From Ampelocalamus luodianensis (Eukaryota; Streptophyta; Magnoliopsida; Poales; Poaceae): DNA of 64,000 nucleotides. The position numbers and the translations under genes are program-made. Numbering within the stretch: position 1 is the stretch's first letter; every line of letters begins with the position of its first letter. The notes beneath the pieces were generated by a model. It did not search any database, had not been told where the DNA came from, and was given only the letters and a program-made list of their open reading frames with translations. The DNA is taken from positions 33,982,342 to 34,046,341 of the forward strand of contig CM070619.1 in NCBI GenBank assembly GCA_036346255.1. Reading direction: 5' to 3'. This document shows positions 45,740-55,290 of the stretch, in pieces.

Positions 45740-46002
45740 TTCCTGTGCGGGTGTTCACCATCTGCTTGAATTTTCCAAAGACTTAGGAAAGGGAAGAAAA
45801 GGTTGCACTAAGGGGAGGTAAATTTATATTAGCCCAAAAGCACACCAAAACAAGACAAAGGATCCAAATTTCTTTTTCAAAGTAGTTCTTTATTTTATTC
45901 ATTTGATTATGGCTACCACAAAAGGTTAGTAGCTCATAATTCATGACTAATCGAATAACTAGGGGAAAGCAAACATCTAAAATGGTGGAAGTAAAACATC
46001 TA

Positions 46003-46585
46003 TGGGGTGGATGGGGTGTAGTCGGGGGAGTTGCAGGTGCTGCCTTGGCCCTTTTTGTACAGAGCCAATTCAGCTTCTGCTGCCTTCAGCCTCTCCTCTG
46101 CGGCCTCTAGCCTCCCCTGAACGAGATACTGACTGTCTGTGGTGTTGCCATAGGCGTAATCCATCGCCTTGGCTAACTCCACTGTGGGTGATCTCCGGCA
46201 TATCCTCATTCTCGACTGAGCCGAAGGCACTGCCTAGTCGAGTGGGGATGTGCATGGGATAGTACTGGAATGCAAGATCCCGAAATGGGCGTCGAGGTGT
46301 AGCGAAGTCGTGACGGCTTCTTGCCGCATCTTGATGCCATCTTCGAAGTCTCCCGACGCATTGGGCGTCGAAGATGTGGAAGGATGTGTCCGCTAAGTTA
46401 GAGTAGAGGATAACCTCCACTCTCCAGCGCTCCCGCTGTCCCACGATATACTTGTATCCTTGGTATGTGGGTCTCTTCGTGAAACTCGATGTTGCATCAT
46501 CTTCCATAGGATATCCGCCCATTCTCCAAAGTAGACTCCATGGGAGATACGGGTGGTCTCTCGGCCATCTACAATTTTTAGACAA
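46003..46585 (-). pseudogene. orf0-like extra ORF between primer site and gag in element D
   Basis: This ORF lies upstream of gag on the same strand. Of the three coding elements here, only D has one. The first frame (46585 to about 46195) encodes YPMEDDATSSF, RPTYQGYKYIVGQRERWRVE, then a hydrophobic SNLADTSFHIFDAQCVGRLR and FQYYPMHIPTRLGSAFGSVE. After one frame change near 46190-46200 it continues as VELAKAMDYAYGNTTDS, then a short coiled-coil-like stretch LEAAEERLKAAEAELALYKK, and stops at about 46003. With the shift healed it would be about 190 residues. From memory, an orf0 in this position has been described in rice Gypsy elements RIRE3 and RIRE8; its function is unknown to me. I see no enzymatic motif. 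Confidence 0.75.
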
Positions 46586-46716
46586 GAGTTTAGAAATCTT
46601 TTAATAGAGAAAGGAAGAGTAAGACTGAAGACAATGTAAATAGTTTGTAAATTTTTGAAAAATAGTCCTTAATGGTTTTACCAATTCTACCGTAGGCCAC
46701 GACCTACGATCGATAT

Positions 46717-46728
46717 GGCTCGATACCA
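46717..46728 (-). other. Primer-binding site of element D, one base short
   Basis: The minus strand reads TGGTATCGAGCC, four bases inside the LTR end (TGTCGAAC at 46733). The expected A of TATCAGAGCC is missing, exactly as in F. Confidence 0.82.
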
Positions 46729-46732
46729 CTTT

Positions 46733-49700
46733 TGTCGAACCCGGAGCGAAGGATCCCGAATTCTCGTGTTCAAACACCACCCGAGATTTCCATGTACAGC
46801 CTCACAAAAATGAATATCACATTCATATCACGAAACGTAAATGGCATTAAATAAATAATGCTTAATACAAATAAGTCTCAATAATAATATCAAATGTCAA
46901 ATGATAAACACAAATGAAATAACATAATAGTGGAAGCCACACGATGCGCCACAGCAATCGTCTAGGTCGAGAAAGGCCTACTCGTCCGGGTCCTCACCGT
47001 CAAGATAGCAGTCTTCTCCGAATAAGATTTATTCAAAGAAGAGTGAGCACTACTACCGTGCTCGCAAGTCACACCCAATATTGAATTTAAATGCATGCAT
47101 AAGGAAACAAGTGAGTATGGTCGGTTGTTTTGCATAAACAGCATTTTCGGTTTGAATAAGTATAGTAGTTTCTAAGGCAATTTTATACTATGATAAAATC
47201 ATATTTTGAAATGACAATGATATAATGTGGATAACCTCCAATGATAAAGTGAAGGATCCTCCTAACACTTGGCTTCGCCTAAATTTTCATAAGGATTAAC
47301 CATCCTCAACATTTAATAAAGCATTTAAAACCAAAAACAATTTAACTTTAAGTGGCCCCGCTAGCATGTCCATGACCATGACGCGCTATTCGAATAGTTT
47401 CTACTCGCAGAGTTGGTACAACTTACCCACACGAGGTGACATGCTCGTTATGTCGCCAATTCATGCTTCCGTAGGCGTGGATCGAAAGCAGTTACCATGA
47501 GGCCTTTACAATGTTTTATCCTTGTACATTCATGCCCGCTAAGGTTTCGCTCCTTTGAATCGACCGCCCTCCGGAAGCCCTCTCTGCGCCAAGTGGGAAT
47601 AAAACGTCTAACCGACACCCACAAAATCACATGACATAAATATACTAGGACATCACAAATTAGTTAGCCAAATCCTGCCATACAGACATGTGGTGATGCG
47701 TTATGGCATAGCAATAAGCGGCTCAAAGACCGGTCCTCACTGACTTGGGCATCATTCCTACAACCCATGGGCTTTGATCTTAACGGATCAAACACGTGCA
47801 TGAACTCTGCACCCACCACTCCGACCATTTCGCCCAAGTCCAAACCCATTTTGATTTTATTTTGAATAAAAACTTTATTTTTAAACTCATGTGGTAAGAC
47901 AATACCACAATGTCAAGTTTGAAAACAATTTGCGTAAATGTATAAACCTCCCAAATTCTCAAATGTGACTAAGCTTAGCTAAGCATATATTTGAATTTTG
48001 GTAATATCTTGCCTATGGTATCAAGGTAGTCAGATACAACATTCAAATTTGGCCATACAATAACATATGGAATTAACTATATGTAAAACAGATATTAAAA
48101 TATTTATAACAACATATGCATGCAATAAGGAAAAAATGAAAATAACTTTAAAATAATAGGGGCAATATGGTCAATGGTGTAACTTGCCTTGTTGGATGTC
48201 TTGGAATTCTAAATCTTGATTGATCGAACTCTCCTGAGTCGTCAAGTCTATACTGTAAAATACGACAAATTCAATATTCAAATTCAAATAAATTCAAAAA
48301 CATAGTTCAAATTAACTCCTAATTGAAATATTTTGGTTTAGTTAGCTAGATTATAATTTTATATAAATTTTGCAATTTGAATCACCCAATTTGGAGTTCA
48401 TATGCAAAGTTATGAATTTTAGAAGTTTAAACCTAAATCTGAAATTTAATTGATTTTCCCGAATTAATTTTCTACAGAAAAAGCTATTTACTGCGCAATG
48501 CTGACATCAGCGTACGGATTTCCGGAAATAAAAGAAAGTAAATCTAATTACGACAGGGCCCTCGTGTCATAGACACGGCTCGCGTGGACCAAGCCCACGA
48601 GCTTTGGAACGATGGGCACGGTGGACCGTACACGTGTATGTGTGCGTGGTCGATCAGGCGCCACATCGCAGACACGTAAGCCTTGAGGTGAGGTGGCGCC
48701 ACGGTGGCAAGGCCACGCCACCGGAGGTCGGTGGTGCTCGGTGATGGCCTCGCCGCGTTCGCCACGGCGAGACAAACGGTCGTGCGCAAAGGTAGAGGAG
48801 GCGATCGCGAACTCGCGCTTACCAAAACGGCGGCGGAGTGGCTTGGAATGGTTGTCGGCGGCGAATCGGGCGGCGCGGCGTGCGGGTGACGGTGATGTAG
48901 GAGTTCGCAGCTTCCCAAAGCGAAGTGGAGAGGACCACCGTTTTCGAGGAGATGCCGATGCCGAAGGTGGCGACGGAGAGGATGCGGCGGCGTCGGGCGC
49001 GGCGAAACGGCTCAAGCTTCACGGTCGCCGCGATGGAACTTCAATTCGGCACTAGAGATGATAAGTGTGGCGATGGGTGGTGGCGTCGGGACCGGTGGGA
49101 ATGCGCACCGGGCCGCCTTTATAGGCGCCGAGGTGCTCGGAGCGGCGTGGAGGAGGTGGAGGTCGTCGCGGCGGTTTTGCGGTGATCGTGGCGCACCGGT
49201 TGCGAGACGAAGGGAGATCGTGGGGAAAGCGGTTGCGGACCGGTCTTGTGCACGCTCACGAAGAGCGAGCGATTGGCAACCAGCCGCTTAGCGAAGAACG
49301 TGGCGAAAATGGCGGCGGTTGCGCGAGCGACGCGAGAAGAAGAAGGCGAGGAAGACGACGACTCGTGGTCGTCCGATTTTCAACGCACGGTCGAGATTAG
49401 ATTCGCGGCGTAAGTGACTTTCGCGCAGCGTTGGATTAAGATCCAATGGTTGAGATTAGACCGGCGAAGCGGTAAGTGCGTTTTAGCGCGGCGTTGGATT
49501 AAGATCGTGCGGCTCACATTGATGATGGTATTCGGACCGTGCGGTTGCGTGAGAGATCTTGACCGTCGGTGCATGATCCAACGGTGGAGAAAAGAAGAGA
49601 TACGCGGAGAAATGGTAGCGTTCGATTTTGATCGGACGGTGGGAGAAAGCGAGCGGCGTGCGGGCGAAAGCGGGTGGTGGGCTGCTGCATACCACGAGGG

Positions 49701-50010
49701 TGTTGGGCGAGGCGTGGTTTCGACCCAAAGCCATTTTTTATTTTCTTTTGATTTCTCAATTGTTTTAATTCGTTAATTCATTTAGGCTTTAGAAAATAGC
49801 AAAATACTTCCAAAATTATGGAAAAATTCACGAAATTCCCATACTCATTCTCGACTTAATAAAATTATTTCCAACTATTAGTTGGCTTTTAATTTTGTAA
49901 ATAAATTTGTTTTAGCTTTAAAATATTTATGAAAAGCTTTTGAAAATTCAGAAAAACCACAAACATAAATAAACTTTTAAATTTTATGAAATTGAAATTT
50001 GAGTGTTACA
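46733..50010 (-). repeat. Element D 5' LTR, uninterrupted
   Basis: This copy gives the intact LTR length of 3278 bp. It has an inverted repeat near its 3' end (arms at 46759-46770 and 46773-46789, with a bulge), palindrome 47386-47397, a minus-strand TATA box at 49123-49116 and U3 with CCGTTGGATTAAGATC and ATCGGACGG words at 49430-49640. Confidence 0.94.
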
Positions 50011-53000
50011 CCACTGCGCTCGAGCCCGAGCGCCGCGCCCCTCTGCTGCGGTGCTACTCCAGCTCCTCCATGCCCCGATTCTTGCATGCACCGCCTCCGC
50101 CATCGCCAAGCCCCGGAGCTGCCGGCTCGGTTGCCCCACCGCCGCCGACCTTCCGACCGCCGGTGACAAACCTTTGATGAGCTGCTGGTCCTTTCTCTTT
50201 GCGCTCTATCGCTTGTGAATATGCCTCAAAGAATGTGTTGGTATGTCTGCAGTGGAGCTCGCCTCGCCGTCCTCGCCGCCGACTTCCGTCTGCGTCGCCT
50301 CCAATCCGCCGAGCCTCCCCGTCCGGTCCCTCTGTAATTCCTTCTCTGACGGCTCCTCTTTGTCGCTAGAAATGGAACTCACTGTAATCAACTCTCTCAA
50401 GGTAGCGAGTTTACGTTTGTCAACTTATTACTCAAGTCTAATTGACAATTGAGCGAGAAGTTAGGCGGCAAGGTAATGAGATTCTTTGTTGAAGGTTAAG
50501 CGAGCGATTTTTCTCGAGGTAATTAGTTTTGTCAGTAAGATAATGATCATGTTATTGCAGTAGCACTTAGTTCATATAGTCGTGTTGTTTTGTCTTTTGG
50601 TTGATCTCGTAAAAAGAAGTATGTAGGTGTTTAAATCGACAAAGGGTTAGTGGCATTCTAATGCGATAGTTAGAAAGTTTGTTGTTTCGGTTCGCTTAGT
50701 TGGGGATAAACTACTTAGATCACTCATGCTTGTGCTTAACAGTTTGAAAAGTTAGTTTAGGAGAAGTTGAGTTCTCAATTTCTTTTCCCTCAGCACCATC
50801 CTGTTGTAAGTTGTATACATAGGGAGGGAAGTCTGATTCTAGTAGGCAGTCAAGGCAATCTGAATGATTGAGATTGCTCTGTAGGCTAGTGCCATTCTAA
50901 CATAAGTGCTGAGAAAGCCTCTGATTCAATTAGTACTTTAGCCGTGGGTTGTGATTAGTTAATCACTCAAATGGTTTAACCAATTTGAAGATTGAGTCTT
51001 GAAAGAAGATAGGTTTGCAAAGACTCCTTTTCAAAGAATGCTTTGTGTCATTATCACGCTTGAATAGTAGAGGTGTTGAGGTTTGATGCAAGGACTAGCA
51101 GATCAGTAGGCTTTTGGTTTTGATGTTTAGTTAGAAAATGTCATTGATTTGTGTAGTTAAGAGTGTTGTGATGATAGCTTAGAGGTTCAGATCAGTGGAT
51201 GAATCGAATTAGTGGGAATTGCTGCTAGCATACACTTATACCTCTTTTGCATCAGTTAGTGTTTAGTTTAAGAAACCTAAAGGTGAGTCGGTAATAGCAG
51301 TGATAGTTTTCAGAGTAGTTTGGCACTATGGTAGCTGTATGCTGAAAAATTAGTTAGCATCCACATGTTAGTCGTGTGGTGCTTCGGTTTGTGCATAGTT
51401 AAGTCCAAATTTGGTTAGAAATCTGATTAGCATCTAGTAGTTGGCCAATGAGCTAGTCAGCATTCCAATAGCTAATTTGTTTGTCTAAATGAACTTATAG
51501 CAGTAAAGGTTGCATAGAATAGTTAGTTATTTAAAATGTGGTAATTTGCTGCTTAGCTAATAGATGTGCACACAATCACCATCAAAGTCTGCCGAAAGAA
51601 TAGAGCATATAAGAGGTTTGATTTTGACGGTATGATTATCGTGGGAAATAAGTAAGTTTGGAGAGAGCAATCAGAAGAAATCCTATCTAATTTAAATAAT
51701 CTCCGAATCAGCTAATTTGTTGTTCCTAAATTCATAATCTATCTTCTGTGTTAATGATTTTTTGGATCTGTTGGCGTTTGGTGTTTATTCGCTGTTTTTC
51801 GCTTTGGCAGTTTTTATCGCTAGATGACGTTGATTATCGAGAGTGATCCTCTGCAACAAGTTGAATATCTCACACAAAGCAAAGGCAAACAGTTTGATCA
51901 TATCCAGTTCATTCCTATTATTTTCAAGTCTAATATTTTGTTTAACTAGTATGTATGCATGCTTTTGGGTCAAAGTTAATTTTATCGATTAGATGTAGTT
52001 AATTCCATTGCATAGTTTCCCTGAAAAAGTTCACCCCTGCCACTACCATAGGTTATTATCCTCACTGGTGAATTAGAGCCCGGTGAATGATCTATGGTCT
52101 TTTTATTGTTTTTACGATATGATGCTTAGCAATGCTTAGTTAACGGTAGAATTGGGCGGTTATCGACTTAGTCGATGACCTTGATCAGACAAAACTTATT
52201 ATTGGTTATATTTCAGCCTCTGTGCTATGATACTTGTGAAAACTAAAAACTAAAAACAAAATGATTTGGACTTGGGCACAATGGTAAGATGGTGTGCTTT
52301 TTGGTGTGACTGGAATGGTGCCCGAGTCAACAAGGACCGAACATCTTGTTACACTAAACCAAGCATTCTTGCGTGCTAACCACACTAGAGTATATGGGAC
52401 CTCTCTTGACTTAGTACTTTGGCGTGTATTGGCTCGGTCGCAGGAGGTCGCGGGAGGGATGGTGTTGGGAGCATGGTAGTTGTCCAAAAGCTTTACCCTT
52501 TGTGGGTAGTTGTCTTTTGGCTTTACCATGTAAGCGTATGGATTTCTATCCATACGAGCGACTGTAGTTGATACACAATATTAGAAAACGTCATGTTAGA
52601 CTTAGCCGTGCTCGCATACCAAAGGAAGTATGCTAACCGTGGTGGTGGAAAGGCCGTCTAAAGTGTGAGTGCAGTGGTACACCCCTGCAGGTTAAAACTA
52701 TTCGAATAGCCTCGTCTAGGTTATGGACACGCTGGCAAGGTCTTCCAAGAGTTAGACTACAACCTTTTAATTAAAACTTGATGGGTTGGTATGAGCGGTG
52801 TTCATACTATTGTTGTGATAGCCATTGGGTTGGTCATCTCCAGATATCTTTTGTTACTACTTCATCAGATCATTGTTATTTCGCAAATAAAATTTTGAAT
52901 TGTTAAAACTGCCTTCAAACTATTACATTATTGCAAAAGAAAACTGGCTTTATGCTAAAAATAAGTCCAGAGCCCCCTCCACTTAAATAAAGCTTGCATG

Positions 53001-53467
53001 TAGTTAAATTATAGTTCTGTTACCCTTACACATCAGTCTTGCAAGTACAAAAACAATTTTTGTACTCAGATGCTTTGCTTAATGTTTTGTTGCGAGAGAA
53101 AGAAGGTGAGCCCCAGGGCTTCCCTTTTGTGAGATGTCTTTGGGTTTGACGACTAGCTTGGCGGCCCTGGTTGGTTGCCTTGTGGGTAAAGGCACACTAA
53201 TTGGCTCTTTTATTTATCGCCATCTTATGGCTTTTGCTTCCGCTGTGTAGTTTGTTACTTTATCTTGTAATTTCTTTCTGTTGTATATTATGAAGTTTTG
53301 ATCTTGTAACCTCTCGTGTATGGAATTGATGCATAATTTTGTGAAGAGGTGTGTATACTGCAGTTCTGGGAAGTATACATATCTCGAGGCTTGGTTTATT
53401 TGAATTGTGATGCTAGGGCCAGGTGGTTGGTTAAGCATTACAAGCCAAATAAACTGGGGTCCTCACA
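50011..53467 (+). repeat. Element C 5' LTR, remainder
   Basis: Resumes at CCACTG and GAGCCCGAGCGCCGC, matching 56527 onward. It includes CAAACAGTTTGATCAT (about 51885), stem-loop 52158-52180, hairpin CGTATGGAT/ATCCATACG at 52535-52556, palindrome 52698-52709, AAATAAAGC at about 52985, terminal stem-loop 53393-53454 and the end GGGGTCCTCACA. Confidence 0.94.
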
Positions 53468-53471
53468 AAGT

Positions 53472-53483
53472 TGGTATCAGAGC
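53472..53483 (+). other. Primer-binding site of element C (initiator tRNA-Met)
   Basis: TGGTATCAGAGC four bases after the LTR end. The expected A is present here. Confidence 0.92.
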
Positions 53484-53484
53484 T

Positions 53485-53940
53485 GTGCTGACCGTAGAAA
53501 CCCCTAGCTTGGTCGTCATTAGGATATTTTGAAAAACTTATTTTCAAAATGTCAAATGGTTTGTGAAAACTTAAGTAAGTTCTCAGATTTTACTTCTTAT
53601 CTATCTTAGCTTGCTCATCTTGCCTTATTCTTGTTGAGTTTTCGAAAAAGTTGTTCCCCTCTCTTCTCCTTTCAAAGTTAGTTGGTTATCGGCTAAATTC
53701 GGTTTGGGGAATAATGAGAGTTGAAAATATGAAGTGTTGATTGTTGTTTAGTGAAGATTTGAAGCACTCGGAGTTGAAGCACTCATCTCGAAGCTTGGAT
53801 ACAAGATCTGGACAGCAAAGCACAAGTTTCTGACTGCGAGCACTTAATTCGTCGTTAGGGTTAAAAATGAGATGTTAAATCAACTAAAACTCATGGGATT
53901 AAAAGGGTAAGATGTGATATTAGATGGCTAGTGCCCAATG
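53485..53940 (+). other. Element C leader, conserved with A and F
   Basis: Aligned blocks: GACCGTAGAAAC, TTGGTCGTCATTAGGATATT (about 53510-53529), and CTAAAACTCATGGGATTAAA followed by GGGTAAGATGTGATATT (about 53880-53925). Retention of this leader in an element that has lost all genes is what a packaging signal would look like. Confidence 0.7.
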
Positions 53941-55290
53941 CACCCTTATATGGTCTTTACCATGCACGTTAGATGCGTTAGAACTTGAGTTGTGTTCTAA
54001 AATGTTATCATCCTAAACGATTGCTCGTTCGTTCAATACGAGTTAGTCGTACCGGGAAGCAAATCTTTTGCTTTGTGGTTTTGCGCTGGTCTTATGTTTT
54101 CATACAAATATTTGGAGTTCATTTCTTGTTATGTGTTTGCAATCGGGTTAGGGTAATGTCTGTTTCCCCTAGACGATGCTTTGTAGCGATATTAGGAGTA
54201 AGTTAGGGTTATTCTTAGAATATACACCCTAATGATACTAGTTAGCTTGGAGGCGTGGGATTTTGTAATCACTTGCTCTCTTTGTTCCAAATAGTTGCGC
54301 ATCGCCTACCAGCGGCATGCATCGCAATTATGTCGGAAAACTATCGGTGGTTCAATAGATCTCATTATTGTGATTTTGGGATGATTAGTACATGCTAGAA
54401 TTAAATTGCATACCAATTGCCATTCCCTCACCATTATGCTCATTTTTTTTCCTCAACTTATCTTCATGCAATGAAATATTTAAGGGGGGTAGAAGATACC
54501 TCAAAATACTTGTTAGGCATCCTGATTCCTATACTCTGATCATGCATATAGTTTCTAAATTAAGTCAAGCATGTCATGTTACTCAAGTTGCATAGAACAA
54601 GAAGCATGTAAGCATTTGCACTCTCATTAACCAAAAATTTAAAATTTGCCTTAGGACTAATTTGCACACATGCATCCTCGTGCATTCATTATGTGCATTT
54701 CCTTTCCAGCCAAGCCAATAGAACCGGATAAGTGAGGTTAGACAGGGACCACCTTAAAACCTTGCTTGCCTTCTCTTTTACTTGACCGAGTCACGGTGTT
54801 GATACTAGGTTACCATCTAACCGATCTTCCGTCCCATCGATCGATGCCCATTTTCATCGGTGAGTGAAGCCGAGTGCGTCAGTACTACGTAAGACGACGT
54901 GAAGCGTGAGGTCAAATTATCTTGAATCAAGAAAGGAAAGGTTAAACAAAGCAATGGAAAGGAAAATGTGGCGAGAACGTCGGATCTCGCATCATGGTCT
55001 TCGGCACTATCTTTGAAGAAAATCAAGACAACGGATGGTGCATTTCGTTTAGAGTTGAAAAGAGCCACCTAGAAAACACTTGACGGAAGGGCATTAGAAA
55101 TTCTTCAAAGAAACCTTCCCACTTTAGCACCTAAAACTTATGAAGAACCTCTCTGGTTTCGGAATTGAGTTCAGTTGCGTCAAAATCCGAAAAGTGACCC
55201 TGTGACCAAACCCACCTAGGTTACCACACTTTTGCTTAGACTTCGAACTACCTAATCTCGGGACGAGATTCTATTTAAGGGGGGTAGATT
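53941..55290 (+). other. Element C remaining interior with two polypurine tracts
   Basis: 1.35 kb without a recognisable gene; ORFs are under 85 codons and show no known motif. The 17-base word around TTTAAGGGGGGTAGA occurs twice, at 54477-54493 and at 55272-55288. The second abuts the LTR and is the functional tract (55277-55290). The first is followed by GATACCTCAAAATAC, which resembles the start of E's LTR more than C's, so it may be a fossil of an older element end. The last 185 bp are also found at 13881-14070. Confidence 0.75.

Larger units (their letters stand above)
15358..50010 (-). mobile_element. Element D: chromovirus with an extra ORF upstream of gag, split by E and F
   Basis: Minus-strand element. 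Plus-strand boundaries are TGTCGAACCC (15358) and GTGTTACA (50010). After removing 16319-39026, the 3' LTR is about 3.29 kb (15358-16318 and 39032-41364), the interior 5368 bp (41365-46732) and the 5' LTR 3278 bp (46733-50010). The interior carries orf0, gag, protease, RT, RNase H, integrase and chromodomain in that order on the minus strand. It sits inside C's 5' LTR: C sequence stops at 15357 and resumes at 50011. The flanking five-mers (CCCTG on the left, CCACT on the right) are not identical, so I could not confirm a clean target duplication. Confidence 0.93.
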
